From the NCBI GenBank assembly GCA_029974035.1, contig JARKQG010000030.1, forward strand, positions 1 to 64,000: DNA of 64,000 nt, given 5' to 3'. Both the position numbers and the translations under genes were made by a program. How positions within the stretch are numbered: the first letter of the stretch is position 1; each line of letters opens with the position of its first letter. This stretch comes from Eubacteriales bacterium. GTDB lineage: Bacteria > Bacillota_A > Clostridia > Christensenellales > Aristaeellaceae. Shown piece after piece: positions 26,008-34,681 of the stretch. The notes beneath the pieces are model-generated. The model was not told the DNA's origin. It saw only the letters and a list, made by a program, of their open reading frames with translations, and searched no databases.

Positions 26008-26595
26008 GTGAAGGGCGTGAAGGCGTTTGTCGGCATGCCGGTCATCCTGGACGGAAAGCGCATCGGGCATGTGGCCTGCCTGACGCTGGACGAGGGACTG
26101 ACGCGGGTCACGGGCCTGAGGATTGCCCGCGGGCTCCGCGGAAACCGCTTTATCCCCGCCCGCGCCGTAAGCCTTCTGGGCGACGTGGCGGTGCTGGTAA
26201 CGGACGAAGGCGTCCGCGCCGGCGGCGAGCGCGGCCTCACGATCCGCCGCGCCACCACCACCGACGGGCAGATTCTCGGCGCAATCACCGGCGCGCTGGT
26301 GGACGAAGGCACGCGCCTCGTCGCGGCGCTGGAGCTGACCAGCGGCTGGTGGGAAGACCTGGCGCGCGGCAGGCGGTATGTATACGGCTGGACCGCGAAT
26401 CCGGGGAGCGTGATTTTGGAATGCGATGGGGAAAGGGGGAGCGAGCATGAGGAACGGAACCTTTACGGGGATGATCGCCGGCGCGCTGATCGGCGTAGCG
26501 GCGGTGGCGGCGCTGGGCATGATGGACGCGCAGGCGCAGCGCCGGGTGAAGCGGATGGCGACGGACTCCGTCCAGAAAGTGACCGACAAGGCTGA
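26008..26595 (+). CDS. PRC-barrel domain protein (C-terminus probably frame-shifted)
   Basis: 195 codons from the GTG at 26008 (GAGGGGG upstream). Residues 1-75 and 80-145 look like two PRC-barrel units: GMPVILDGKRIGHVACLTLD and GQILGAITGALVDEGTRLVAALELTSGWWEDLARGR when aligned in pattern. PRC barrels bind protein or RNA partners. After about residue 143 the reading is Arg/Gly/Asp-rich nonsense that overlaps the next gene by 149 bases. One extra G in the G-runs at 26428-26439 would end the protein at the TGA of 26448-26450, inside an ATGA overlap. I suspect a sequencing error or slippage. Function unknown. Confidence 0.65.
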   Translation: MKGVKAFVGMPVILDGKRIGHVACLTLDEGLTRVTGLRIARGLRGNRFIPARAVSLLGDVAVLVTDEGVRAGGERGLTIRRATTTDGQILGAITGALVDEGTRLVAALELTSGWWEDLARGRRYVYGWTANPGSVILECDGERGSEHEERNLYGDDRRRADRRSGGGGAGHDGRAGAAPGEADGDGLRPESDRQG

Positions 26596-26614
26596 AAAAC
26601 TTTGGAGCAGGTAG
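26447..26614 (+). CDS. small YtxH-like membrane protein
   Basis: 55 residues. One glycine-rich N-terminal membrane helix (GMIAGALIGVAAVAALGMM) followed by a basic, amphipathic tail (RRVKRMATDSVQKVTDKAEK). The pattern matches the small YtxH/GlsB-type envelope-stress proteins but is too short to assign. A GGGGGAG site precedes the ATG at 26447. The upstream PRC-barrel ORF runs through its first 149 bases in another frame. Confidence 0.7.
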   Translation: MRNGTFTGMIAGALIGVAAVAALGMMDAQAQRRVKRMATDSVQKVTDKAEKLWSR

Positions 26615-26621
26615 AAAAGCT

Positions 26622-27644
26622 GTGGACGGACGTCTGGCAAGACCGTTAAAACTCGCGGCGCTGGGCGTGGCGGCGCTGCTGCTTATGTGTCTATTCTGGC
26701 GTCAGGCTTTGCTGGCGCTGAAGATGGTGCTAGGCGGCAGCGTCCTTGCGTTTTTGCTGGAGCCGCTGTGCGCCCGCGTCGAAGCGCGCCTGAGCCGCCC
26801 GGCAGCCGCCGGCGTCAGCCTCGCCATCGCCTTTCTGGCCGTGACCGGCGCGCTCTTTTTGCTGATTCCGCCGCTGATCGGCCAGATCGGCGAGCTGGCG
26901 GAGCGCGCGCCGGAACTGATGCGCTCCGCCAGCCGGGCGCTGGAGGGCGTCAACCGCTGGCTGGAAACCAAGTCGCTTCCGCCGCTGCCGCAACCCGGCA
27001 TCAACGCCTCCGCGATCAACGAAGCCGCGAGCCGCGCGCTGGGAGGCACGCTCAGCATGGCCGGATCGGTGGCGGGGGGCTTTGCGCTTACGATCATGAC
27101 CATCGCGCTGGGGTACTACTTCCTCGCCGACCGGGACAGGATGCTGCTCTACCTTGAGCTGGCCATCCCCCAGCCCGCGCGGCGCATTGTGCTGCGGATG
27201 GCCTCCAGCGCCAAGGCAACCATTCGGCTCTACCTCCGCGCGCAGGTGACGATCTCCCTGATCGTCGGCACCATTGCAGGGCTCGGCTTCTGGGCCGTCG
27301 GGCTGAAAAACCCGCTGCTCATGGGTGCCATCGTCGCGGTGTTCAACCTGATCCCATACTTCGGTCCGTTTCTGGGGGGCATTCCGGTGACGGTGTCCGC
27401 GCTGGTCGAGGGGCTGGGGAAGACCGCGATGACGCTCTTCATCCTCTTCGCGGTGCAGCAGATGGACGGACTGGTCATCAGCCCCCGCATCATGGGCGGC
27501 GTGATGGGCGTGCACCCGGCGGCGGTATTGATCGCCATCGCCGTGGGCGGCAGCGTCGGCGGCGTGGCCGGGATGCTGTTTGCGCTGCCGGTGCTGCGGA
27601 TCACAAAGACATGCCTGCGCGTATGGGCTGCGCGGCGCGAATAA
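26622..27644 (+). CDS. AI-2E/PerM family membrane transporter
   Basis: 340 residues, polytopic. The family pattern is clear: two N-terminal helices, a helical extracytoplasmic segment (AERAPELMRSASRALEGVNRW), then LGYYFLADRDRML, GFWAVGLKNPLLMGAIVAVF and the signature NLIPYFGPFLGGIP, ending with DGLVISPRIMGG and helices. Members export AI-2 or act as Na+/H+ exchangers; the substrate is not predictable. The GTG at 26622 has GGAGCAGG upstream. It follows the YtxH-like gene by 7 bases. Confidence 0.88.
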   Translation: MDGRLARPLKLAALGVAALLLMCLFWRQALLALKMVLGGSVLAFLLEPLCARVEARLSRPAAAGVSLAIAFLAVTGALFLLIPPLIGQIGELAERAPELMRSASRALEGVNRWLETKSLPPLPQPGINASAINEAASRALGGTLSMAGSVAGGFALTIMTIALGYYFLADRDRMLLYLELAIPQPARRIVLRMASSAKATIRLYLRAQVTISLIVGTIAGLGFWAVGLKNPLLMGAIVAVFNLIPYFGPFLGGIPVTVSALVEGLGKTAMTLFILFAVQQMDGLVISPRIMGGVMGVHPAAVLIAIAVGGSVGGVAGMLFALPVLRITKTCLRVWAARRE

Positions 27645-27648
27645 ATGA

Positions 27649-27677
27649 TTGAAAATTGCGCCATCCTGTAGTATAAT
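27649..27677 (+). promoter_or_regulatory. promoter for ireB-ruvX-DUF1292
   Basis: TTGAAA (27649-27654), 17-base spacer, TATAAT (27672-27677). Confidence 0.85.
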
Positions 27678-27716
27678 GGGAACATGGGCCCATTCGCTGC
27701 TGGAAGGCGGTGCATT

Positions 27717-27986
27717 ATGAACAGCAAATTTGGCGAAACCAGCAAATTCAATTATGCCCCGACTTCGTCGGACACGGCCGAGGAGATTATTCTCTCGGTC
27801 TATCAGTCGCTCAAAGCCAAGGGGCATGACCCGATCATGCAGCTCGTGGGCTACATCGTGTCAGGCGATCCGACCTACATCACCAGCTACAACAACGCGC
27901 GGTCGCTGATCCGCAGGCTGGAGCGGGACGAAATTCTGGAAGAGCTGGTCAGCTTCTACGTCGCGCAGCATACGTCCGACCGATGA
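27717..27986 (+). CDS. ireB: IreB-family regulatory phosphoprotein
   Basis: 89 residues, the normal length (formerly DUF965/YrzL). The conserved blocks [46 protein letters not shown] and [15 protein letters not shown] are all present. In enterococci IreB is a target of the Ser/Thr kinase IreK and affects cephalosporin resistance. I use the ATG at 27717 with GGAAGGCGG upstream, not 27684. The order ireB-ruvX-DUF1292 is a conserved Firmicute operon; the stop overlaps ruvX by 4 bases. Confidence 0.94.
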   Translation: MNSKFGETSKFNYAPTSSDTAEEIILSVYQSLKAKGHDPIMQLVGYIVSGDPTYITSYNNARSLIRRLERDEILEELVSFYVAQHTSDR

Positions 27987-28429
27987 CCGTCGGCGGGCCG
28001 AGGGTGCTGGCGCTGGACGTCGGCGAGAAGCGCATCGGCGTGGCGGTTTCCGATCCGCTGGGGTTGACGGCGCAGGGCGTTGAAACCATCTTCACCCGGG
28101 GGGCCGAACGGGATCTTCAGCGCATCTCGGAACTGGCCGCGCGGTATGAAACAAAGCGCCTTCTGGTGGGCCTGCCGAGGAACATGGACGGCTCCTTCGG
28201 CCCCCAGGCCGAGCGGATTCGGGATTTTTCCAGAGCGCTGGAGGCGTCGGGGTTTCGGGTCAGACACGAGGACGAGCGCATGACCACCCGGATGGCTCGC
28301 CGCGTGCTGCTGGAAGGCGACGTGCGGCGCGCCAAGCGCAAGGAAGTCGTCGACAAGCTGGCCGCCACTTTCATCCTGCAGAGCTTTCTGGATGGCGGCG
28401 GTTGGCCTTCGGAAGATCCGGAAGATTGA
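27983..28429 (+). CDS. ruvX: Holliday junction resolvase-like RuvX/YqgF
   Basis: 148 residues. The RNase H-like fold begins with [18 protein letters not shown] (first catalytic Asp), then [12 protein letters not shown] with [22 protein letters not shown] (catalytic Asp/Glu) and a late [16 protein letters not shown]. YqgF proteins process Holliday junctions or pre-16S rRNA. Coupled to ireB through an ATGA overlap. Confidence 0.94.
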   Translation: MTVGGPRVLALDVGEKRIGVAVSDPLGLTAQGVETIFTRGAERDLQRISELAARYETKRLLVGLPRNMDGSFGPQAERIRDFSRALEASGFRVRHEDERMTTRMARRVLLEGDVRRAKRKEVVDKLAATFILQSFLDGGGWPSEDPED

Positions 28430-28442
28430 GGGAGGGCCTGAC

Positions 28443-28757
28443 ATGGAGGACAACCGGATGGAGAGCGGCAACGAAATCATCGAGCTGATTGACGAGGACG
28501 GAAAGGCCGTCCGGTTTGAACACCTGATGACGGTCGAATACGAGGGCGATCCCTACGTGCTGCTGGTGCCCATCGACGAGCTTCAGGATGTGGACGAGGA
28601 CGAAGTGGTCATCCTGAAGATCGAAGCGGGCGAGGACGGCGACGACGCCTATGTGGGCGTCGAGGACGAGGAGCTGCTCGAAAAGATTTTTGAGCGGTAC
28701 CTGGAGATCGCCGAGGCCGACGAGGCCGCCCAGGAAGAAAACGAGGACCGCGACTGA
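28443..28757 (+). CDS. DUF1292 (YrzB-like) acidic protein
   Basis: 104 very acidic residues. It contains IIELIDEDGKAVRFEHLMTV, EYEGDPYVLLVPID and the acidic ELQDVDEDEVVILKIE typical of DUF1292, with a longer Glu/Asp-rich tail. Function unknown in the family; its place after ruvX is conserved. The start at 28443 has GAGGGAGGG upstream. Confidence 0.9.
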   Translation: MEDNRMESGNEIIELIDEDGKAVRFEHLMTVEYEGDPYVLLVPIDELQDVDEDEVVILKIEAGEDGDDAYVGVEDEELLEKIFERYLEIAEADEAAQEENEDRD

Positions 28758-28765
28758 ACCTTAAC

Positions 28766-28794
28766 TTGCGGGCCCGGGCGGGCCGTGCTATAAT
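28766..28794 (+). promoter_or_regulatory. promoter for the pheS T-box leader
   Basis: TTGCGG (28766-28771), 17-base spacer, TATAAT (28789-28794). The spacer is a GC palindrome (GGCCCGGGCGGGCC). Confidence 0.65.
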
Positions 28795-28802
28795 TTGATG
28801 CA

Positions 28803-29041
28803 GATTGCGCGATGAGGGAGAAGAGTAGCCGGGAAACCGGCCCGACAGAGAGGTGCGCCACCGGCTGAAAGCGCGCCGGGCCAAGGAACCGGTGAAGTTC
28901 GCTCCGGAGCACGCGGGCTGAAGGCCAGTAGGTCCGCGCGGATTCATCCTCGTTACCGGATGAGAGGCCTGCCGCCCGCTGGGCGCGGGCGAATTTGGGT
29001 GGTACCGCGAAACCTCGCCCCAGTTGGGGGCGGGGTCTTTT
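28803..29041 (+). promoter_or_regulatory. T-box leader sensing uncharged tRNA-Phe
   Basis: The 306-base gap between DUF1292 and pheS is filled by a T-box. Visible parts: Stem I beginning GATGAGGGAGAAGAGTA, the specifier loop with TTC (Phe) at 28898-28900 inside GTGAAGTTCGCTCCGGAG, the invariant T-box GGGTGGTACCGCG at 28997-29009, and a terminator with a 9-bp stem (29013-29021 with 29027-29035) and TCTTTT. Uncharged tRNA-Phe would pair with the T-box bulge, form the antiterminator and switch on pheST. Confidence 0.95.
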
Positions 29042-29063
29042 GCATTCTGAAGGAGGGGCGTTC

Positions 29064-30086
29064 ATGCAGAAAAACATTCAGGAGATCGAGTCCCGCGTAT
29101 CGCGGGAGCTTGAGGGGAGCCGGAGCCTTCCGGCGCTGGAGGAGCTCCGGGTGCGCGTGCTGGGGCGCAAGGGCGAGCTGACCGGCCTGCTTCGAAGTCT
29201 GGGCCAGGCGCCGGCCGAGGAGCGGCCGCGGCTGGGCCAGATGGTCAACGCCGCCCGCGAGAAGATCGAGCGGGCCATCGATGCGCGCGCCAGGGCCCTC
29301 GAGGGCGCGGCAAAGCAGGCGCGGCTGAAGGACGAGGCCATCGATGTGACGCTGCCGGGGCAAACGCGCTCCGCGGGCAGCCTGCATCCGATGTACCTGG
29401 TGCAGGATCAGCTGCTGTCCATCTTCACGGGCATGGGCTTTTCCGTGGTCGAAGGCCCGGAGGTGGAGTTTGACCACTTTAATTTCGAGCTTCTGAATCT
29501 GCCCAAGAACCACCCGGCCCGGGACGCGCAGGACACCTTCTACATTGACGATGAAATCGTGCTGCGCACCCATACTTCGCCGGTGCAAGCGCGGGTGATG
29601 ACCACCCGCAAGCCGCCGATCCGCATCATATGCCCGGGGCGCGTATATCGTGTGGACGAGTCTGACGCCACCCATTCGCCGGTGTTTCACCAGCTGGAGG
29701 GACTGGTGGTGGACGAGGGCGTCTCGATGGGTGACCTCAAGGGCACGCTGGACCTCTTTGCCCGCAAGCTCTTCGGCGACGACATCCGGACGCGCTTTCG
29801 CCCGTCCTTTTTCCCGTTCACCGAGCCGTCGGCCGAGTTTGACGTCAGCTGCTCCGCCTGCAAGGGCGAGGGCTGCCGCATCTGCAAGGGCAGCGGCTGG
29901 ATCGAGGTGCTGGGCTGCGGCATGGTGAACCCGAAGGTGTTGGACATGTGCGGCATTGACGCCGGCAAGTACACGGGCTTTGCCTTTGGCATGGGCATTG
30001 AGCGGCTGACGATTTTGAAGTACAACGTGCCCGACATGCGCTATTTCTACGAAAACGACCTGCGCTTCCTGGCGCAGTTCCGGTAA
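29064..30086 (+). CDS. pheS: phenylalanine-tRNA ligase alpha subunit
   Basis: 340 residues. An N-terminal coiled coil is followed by class II synthetase motif 1 (HPMYLVQDQLLSIFTGMGF), motif 2 (RIICPGRVYRVDESDATHSP) and motif 3 (GFAFGMGIERLTILKY). It holds the Phe-adenylation site and works as an alpha2-beta2 tetramer with PheT. The ATG at 29064 has AGGAGG 8 bases upstream, directly after the T-box terminator. A Cys-rich insert (CSACKGEGCRICKGSGW) matches the usual PheS zinc-like loop. Confidence 0.98.
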   Translation: MQKNIQEIESRVSRELEGSRSLPALEELRVRVLGRKGELTGLLRSLGQAPAEERPRLGQMVNAAREKIERAIDARARALEGAAKQARLKDEAIDVTLPGQTRSAGSLHPMYLVQDQLLSIFTGMGFSVVEGPEVEFDHFNFELLNLPKNHPARDAQDTFYIDDEIVLRTHTSPVQARVMTTRKPPIRIICPGRVYRVDESDATHSPVFHQLEGLVVDEGVSMGDLKGTLDLFARKLFGDDIRTRFRPSFFPFTEPSAEFDVSCSACKGEGCRICKGSGWIEVLGCGMVNPKVLDMCGIDAGKYTGFAFGMGIERLTILKYNVPDMRYFYENDLRFLAQFR

Positions 30087-30097
30087 GGAGGTCCCCC

Positions 30098-32485
30098 ATG
30101 AAAGTACCGATGAACTGGCTGCGCGAGTATGTGGACGTCAAGCTTGACGTGGCCGAGTACGCGCGGCGCATGGTGATGAGCGGCACCGGCGTCGAGGGCA
30201 TCAGCGCCACCGGCGGCGATTTTGAGGGCGTGGTTGTGGGCCGCGTGCTGACCTGCGAGGATCACCCCAATTCCGATCACCTGCACGTGTGCATGGTGGA
30301 CGTGGGCCGGGAGGCGCCGCTTCAGATCGTGTGCGGCGCGCCCAACGTGCACGCGGGCCAACTGGTGCCGGTAGCCCTTGAGGGCGCGCGGCTGCCCGGC
30401 GGCGTCATCAAAAAGGGAAAGCTCCGCGGCGTGGAATCCCACGGCATGATTTGCTCCGGGCCGGAGCTCAACGTGCCCGCGGGGCTCTACCCCAACGTGG
30501 GCGACGAGGGCATTCTCGTCATCACCGACGAAGTTTCGCCCGGCGTGTGCGCAAAGGGCGTGCTGGGCCTGGGCGACGACGTGGTGGATTTTGAGATCCT
30601 CGCCAACCGGCCGGACTGCCTGAGCGTGTGGGGCATTGCCCGGGAGAGCGCGGCGGTCCTGGGCGAGTACTGCGTGATGCCGGAGATCGATGTGGAGGAA
30701 AAGGGCGCGCCCGTCGAAACCCACGCCTCCGTGGAGGTGCTGGACGACGCGCTCTGCCCGCGCTACTGTGCCCGGGTGGTGACCAACGTCCGGATCGGCC
30801 CGTCCCCAAAGTGGATGCGCGCCTACCTGCACGCGGCGGGCATCCGGCCCATCAACAACATTGTGGACATCACCAATTTTGTAATGCTGGAGACCGGGCA
30901 CCCGATGCACGCCTTTGACCTCGCCCGGGTGCGGGAGGGAAGGATCATTGTGCGCCGCGCGAAGCCCGGCGAAGAACTGACCACGCTGGACGGGAAAAAA
31001 CATGCGCTGACGGGCGGCATGCTGGTCATCGCGGATGCCGAGCATGCCACCGGCCTTGCCGGAATCATGGGCGGCGAGGAATCCGAAATCGGCGAGGATA
31101 CCCGGAGCGTTCTTTTTGAATGCGCCGCCTTTGACCGCACCGGCATCCGCCTTACCAGCCGCGCGCTGGGCATTCGCACGGAATCCTCCGCCCGGTTTGA
31201 AAAGGGCGTGTGCGCCGAGAGCACCCTCGAGGCGCTGGAGCGCGCCGTCATGCTGGTGAACATGCTGGCCTGCGGAGACGTGGCGCCGGGCGTCATCGAT
31301 CTGTACCCGAATCCCGCCGACGAACGGGAGATTACGGCCAGCGTCCGCCGCATACAGCAGCTGATCGGCGTCGAAGTGCCGCCGGAGCAGATGGAGGAGA
31401 TTCTGAACAGCCTCGGCATCGACACCACGCGCTCCGACGACGAAATGGTCTGCGTGCCGCCCGCCTGGCGCGGCGACATAGAGACTGAGGCGGACCTGGC
31501 CGAGGAGGTGCTCCGGCTCTACGGCTATGACGCCATCCCCTCCACGCTGCCCAAAGGCGCGACCATGCTGGGCGAGCGAAACGAAAACCAGCGCTTCCGC
31601 GACCGCGTCAAGGAAACGCTGGTGGGCATGGGCTTTTACGAGGCGCTGAATTACTCCTTTATTTCCCCCAAATGGCTGGAGGCCATGGGCTTTGACGCGG
31701 GCGACTGGCGGCTCGATCCGCTGCCGGTGCGAAACCCGCTGGGCGAGGACACGTCGGCGATGCGTACCACGATGGCGCCTTCGATGCTCGCCGCCCTCGG
31801 CGTCAACCTGAACCGCGGCAATTTGGAGGCGCGGCTTTTCGAGCTCTCCAACGCCTTCAAACGGACTGAACCCCACCAGCTGCCGGAGGAAATTCCGACG
31901 CTGACCATGGGCATGTACGGCGAAGGCGCGGATTTTTACCGGCTCCGCGACCATGTGGCGTGCCTTCTTGCACGGTTTGGCATCGAGGCGAAGGTGGAGG
32001 CGGGGGGCGAGAACTGGCTGCACCCGGGCAGGCGGGCGCTTGTCCGGGCCGGGGAGACCGTGCTGGGCCAGTTGGGCGAGGTGCACCCCGACGTGGCGGC
32101 GCGGTTTGAACTGGAAAATCGGCGCGTCTATCTGGCGGAGCTTTCCATCGGAGCGATGATGGCTTCGGAGGTGCCCGTCGGCGAAGTGAAGCCGCTGCCC
32201 CGCTTCCCGGCGGTCGGCCGCGACATCGCGCTGGTGATGGACGAGGGCGTCGCCATCGGCGGTGTCATGGAAACCATCCGGCGCGCGGCGGGCAGAACCC
32301 TCGAGGACGTGAAGCTCTTTGACCTGTACCGCGGTGCGCAGGCGGGCCCGGGCCGGAAGAGCGCGGCCTTTAAACTGACGTTCCGCGCCGCCGACCGCAC
32401 GCTGACCGACGGCGAGGTATCCGCCAGCTTTGACAAGATCGTAAAGGCCTGCGAAACCACCCACGGCGCGAAGCTGAGGGCGTAG
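30098..32485 (+). CDS. pheT: phenylalanine-tRNA ligase beta subunit
   Basis: 795 residues, full length. Domains in order: N-terminal core, tRNA-binding OB fold (HPNSDHLHVCMVDVG, about 65-140), B3/4 editing domain (HPMHAFDLARV), B5 domain, synthetase-like core (YSFISPKW; VRNPLGEDTSAMRTT) and C-terminal ferredoxin-fold anticodon domain (PRFPAVGRDIALVMDEG). It binds tRNA-Phe and edits mischarged Tyr. GGAGGT lies 5 bases before the ATG and the gene follows pheS by 11 bases, so the T-box controls both. Confidence 0.98.
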   Translation: MKVPMNWLREYVDVKLDVAEYARRMVMSGTGVEGISATGGDFEGVVVGRVLTCEDHPNSDHLHVCMVDVGREAPLQIVCGAPNVHAGQLVPVALEGARLPGGVIKKGKLRGVESHGMICSGPELNVPAGLYPNVGDEGILVITDEVSPGVCAKGVLGLGDDVVDFEILANRPDCLSVWGIARESAAVLGEYCVMPEIDVEEKGAPVETHASVEVLDDALCPRYCARVVTNVRIGPSPKWMRAYLHAAGIRPINNIVDITNFVMLETGHPMHAFDLARVREGRIIVRRAKPGEELTTLDGKKHALTGGMLVIADAEHATGLAGIMGGEESEIGEDTRSVLFECAAFDRTGIRLTSRALGIRTESSARFEKGVCAESTLEALERAVMLVNMLACGDVAPGVIDLYPNPADEREITASVRRIQQLIGVEVPPEQMEEILNSLGIDTTRSDDEMVCVPPAWRGDIETEADLAEEVLRLYGYDAIPSTLPKGATMLGERNENQRFRDRVKETLVGMGFYEALNYSFISPKWLEAMGFDAGDWRLDPLPVRNPLGEDTSAMRTTMAPSMLAALGVNLNRGNLEARLFELSNAFKRTEPHQLPEEIPTLTMGMYGEGADFYRLRDHVACLLARFGIEAKVEAGGENWLHPGRRALVRAGETVLGQLGEVHPDVAARFELENRRVYLAELSIGAMMASEVPVGEVKPLPRFPAVGRDIALVMDEGVAIGGVMETIRRAAGRTLEDVKLFDLYRGAQAGPGRKSAAFKLTFRAADRTLTDGEVSASFDKIVKACETTHGAKLRA

Positions 32486-32498
32486 GAACGGAAAAGGG

Positions 32499-32534
32499 GG
32501 GGCCGCCACGGGGAAATCTCCCCGTGGCGGCCCC
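32499..32534. terminator. bidirectional terminator between pheT and glgB
   Basis: 16-bp perfect stem (32499-32514 with 32519-32534) and a 4-base loop. Read on the minus strand the stem is followed by CCCTTTTC; no T-run on the plus strand. Confidence 0.8.
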
Positions 32535-32550
32535 TTGCCTATCGGGAAAC

Positions 32551-34572
32551 CTACGGTTCCACCCGCTTCAGCACCATGGCGGTGCGGCAGGGGGCGTAGA
32601 CTTGGAACGCCAGGCCGCGCGCCCGGGTAAACTCCGTCTGATAAACCACTTGATCCGATATGCGGCCCTGACCGCCGAAGGCTTCGTCGTCCGTGGAGAA
32701 CACCACCCGGTAGCCGCCTGCGCCCACCGGGTTGACCGGAAGCCAGAAACCCTCCTGGGATTTCGTCGGGTGGAAGTTGAAAAGGTACACCAGGCCGCCC
32801 TTCGAGAACGCGAGGAGCTTGTTTTCCTGGTCAATCCAGAGGTTGTTAAGGTCCCTTTTCACCAGCACCCGGTACTTGCGCGCAAATTTCAGCATCGCGC
32901 GGTCAAAATCCCGCAGCCATTCGTACTTCAGAAAGCCGTTGTCCGCCAGCGACCACTGACGGCGCGCGTACTGAAAGGACCAGCCGTTGCCCTCCCGCGG
33001 GAAGTCGATCCACTCCGGATGGCCGAACTCGTTGCCCATGAAGTTGAGGTACCCGTCGCAGGCCAGCGCCAGCGTGATGAAGCGGATCATCTTCGATAGG
33101 GCGATGGCCCGGTCGATCGCCAGCGAGTGGTAGCTCTTGTTCATGCCGGCGTACATCTCCGCGTCGGCCATGCGGAAAATCAGCGTCTTATCGCCCACCA
33201 GCGCCTGGTCGTGGGACTCGCAGTAGCCGATGGAGGCCTCCTGGGGCCGGCGGGTGGTCAGCTCGTACCACATGCGCGCCATATCCCAGTGCTCGTCGTC
33301 AATTTCCAGCATTTTGATCCAGAAGTCGGGCACGCCCATCGCCAGCCGGTAGTCAAACCCGACGCCGCCGTAGCGGATCGGCAGGCACATGCCGGGCATG
33401 CCGCTCATGTCCTCAGCGACGGTGACGGCGAAGGGGTTGACCGCGTGAATCAGCTCGTTGGCCAGTTGCAGGTAGGTGACGGCCTCCACATCGGTATTCA
33501 GGCTGAAGTACTTGTCATAGCCGTCAAAGGCGCGACCCAGCCCGTGATCGTGGTAGAGCATGGAGGTGACGCCGTCAAAGCGGAAGCCGTCAAAGTGGTA
33601 CTCCTCCAGCCAGAACTTGCAGTTGGAGAGCAGGAAGTGGATCACCTCGTGCTTTCCGTAATTGAAGAGCTTGGTGTCCCACGCCGGGTGGGTGCCGGCC
33701 GCACCCTTGCGGAAAAACTGGTCCTCGGTGCCGTCAAAGCGGTTGATGCCCTCTGCGGTATTTTGGGCCGCGTGGGAGTGGACCAGGTCCAGCAGCACCA
33801 GCATGTCCATGCCATGGGCGGTGTTGATGAGGTATTTCAAATCCTCCGGCTCGCCGTACCAGGAGGACGCCGCGAAGAAGTTGGACACCTGATAGCCGAA
33901 GGACGCGTAGTAGGGATGCTCCTGGATGGCCATCAGCTGCACCGCGTTATAGCCGCCCGCCTTGATGCGGGGCAGCACATGATCGGCAAACTCCCGGTAC
34001 GTGCCGATGCGGCCTTCCTCCTGGGCCATGCCCACGTGGGCCTCATAGATGTAGAGGGGGCTGATCTTTCGGCGGCCGTAGCCACCGTCCGTCCATCGGA
34101 AGGGCGCCTTGGGGGCCCACACCTGGCCGGAAAAGCTCTTGTCCGCCTTGTCCTGAACGACCCTGCGGATGTAGAGGGGAATGTGGTCCGTGCGGACGCC
34201 GCCGTTTGTCACCTGCACCTTGACCAGGTCTTTGTGCCGGAGGGCGTCCGCGGGCAGCTCCAGTTCCCAGGAGCCGTCAGGCAACCGCTTCATCGGGTGG
34301 GATCGGCGGTCCCAGCCGTTGAAGGGGCCGATCAGGTGCATTTCGTCCGCGCCGGGCGCCCACTCGCGGTACACCCAGCCATTTTCCGTGCGGTGGATGC
34401 CGTAGTACAGGTAGCCGTTGGCCATGGACGAAAGATCGCCCTTTGCGCCCAGCATCTTTTTGCGGATGTCCGTAAAGCGGTCCATCCGAAGGCGGATGTC
34501 GCGCCGGTACGGGGTCAGCCAGGGATCAATGCTGAGGATTTTGTACTTTTTCTCCGGCGCGGTTCTGCTCAT
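32551..34572 (-). CDS. glgB: 1,4-alpha-glucan branching enzyme, eukaryotic type
   Basis: 673 residues. An N-terminal CBM48 domain (YREWAPGADEMHLIGPFNGW) is followed by a GH13 barrel: LVLLDLVHSHAAQNT, the nucleophile Asp in FRFDGVTSMLYH, acid/base Glu in VAEDMSGMP and transition-state Asp in ESHDQALVGD, then an all-beta C-terminal domain. Motifs such as YYASFGYQVSNFFAASS and GNEFGHPEWIDFPREGN are those of eukaryotic GBE1, not of E. coli-type GlgB. It introduces alpha-1,6 branches into glycogen. No other glycogen genes are adjacent. The ATG at 34572 has GGGAGGG upstream; the mRNA leader must be very short. Confidence 0.95.
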   Translation of the reverse strand: MSRTAPEKKYKILSIDPWLTPYRRDIRLRMDRFTDIRKKMLGAKGDLSSMANGYLYYGIHRTENGWVYREWAPGADEMHLIGPFNGWDRRSHPMKRLPDGSWELELPADALRHKDLVKVQVTNGGVRTDHIPLYIRRVVQDKADKSFSGQVWAPKAPFRWTDGGYGRRKISPLYIYEAHVGMAQEEGRIGTYREFADHVLPRIKAGGYNAVQLMAIQEHPYYASFGYQVSNFFAASSWYGEPEDLKYLINTAHGMDMLVLLDLVHSHAAQNTAEGINRFDGTEDQFFRKGAAGTHPAWDTKLFNYGKHEVIHFLLSNCKFWLEEYHFDGFRFDGVTSMLYHDHGLGRAFDGYDKYFSLNTDVEAVTYLQLANELIHAVNPFAVTVAEDMSGMPGMCLPIRYGGVGFDYRLAMGVPDFWIKMLEIDDEHWDMARMWYELTTRRPQEASIGYCESHDQALVGDKTLIFRMADAEMYAGMNKSYHSLAIDRAIALSKMIRFITLALACDGYLNFMGNEFGHPEWIDFPREGNGWSFQYARRQWSLADNGFLKYEWLRDFDRAMLKFARKYRVLVKRDLNNLWIDQENKLLAFSKGGLVYLFNFHPTKSQEGFWLPVNPVGAGGYRVVFSTDDEAFGGQGRISDQVVYQTEFTRARGLAFQVYAPCRTAMVLKRVEP

Positions 34573-34590
34573 GAACATCCCTCCCGGTTC

Positions 34591-34619
34591 ATTATAGCCG
34601 ATCCAGGCGGGCCATGCAA
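34591..34619 (-). promoter_or_regulatory. promoter for glgB
   Basis: Minus strand TTGCAT (34614-34619), 17-base spacer, TATAAT (34591-34596), ending 18 bases before the start codon. Confidence 0.8.
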
Positions 34620-34631
34620 ACGAAACTTGGA

Positions 34632-34660
34632 TTGACATGCCTTTTTCGGGATGGTATGAT
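34632..34660 (+). promoter_or_regulatory. promoter for the ECF S component
   Basis: TTGACA (34632-34637), 17-base spacer, TATGAT (34655-34660). Divergent from the glgB promoter; too little leader for a riboswitch. Confidence 0.8.
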
Positions 34661-34681
34661 GGGCTGACAAGGGGGCTTAAC

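Noticed and set aside
28803..29041. A possible small ORF within the T-box leader
   Set aside because: In-frame start at 28995 exists but it is the pheS frame read through the T-box and terminator; the real start at 29064 has the ribosome-binding site.
30047..32509. An 820-residue minus-strand ORF opposite pheT
   Set aside because: Antisense of a full PheT; no domain, no ribosome-binding site.
34661..34681. THF riboswitch before the FolT-like gene
   Set aside because: Only about 20 bases separate the -10 from the start codon, too short for a riboswitch.
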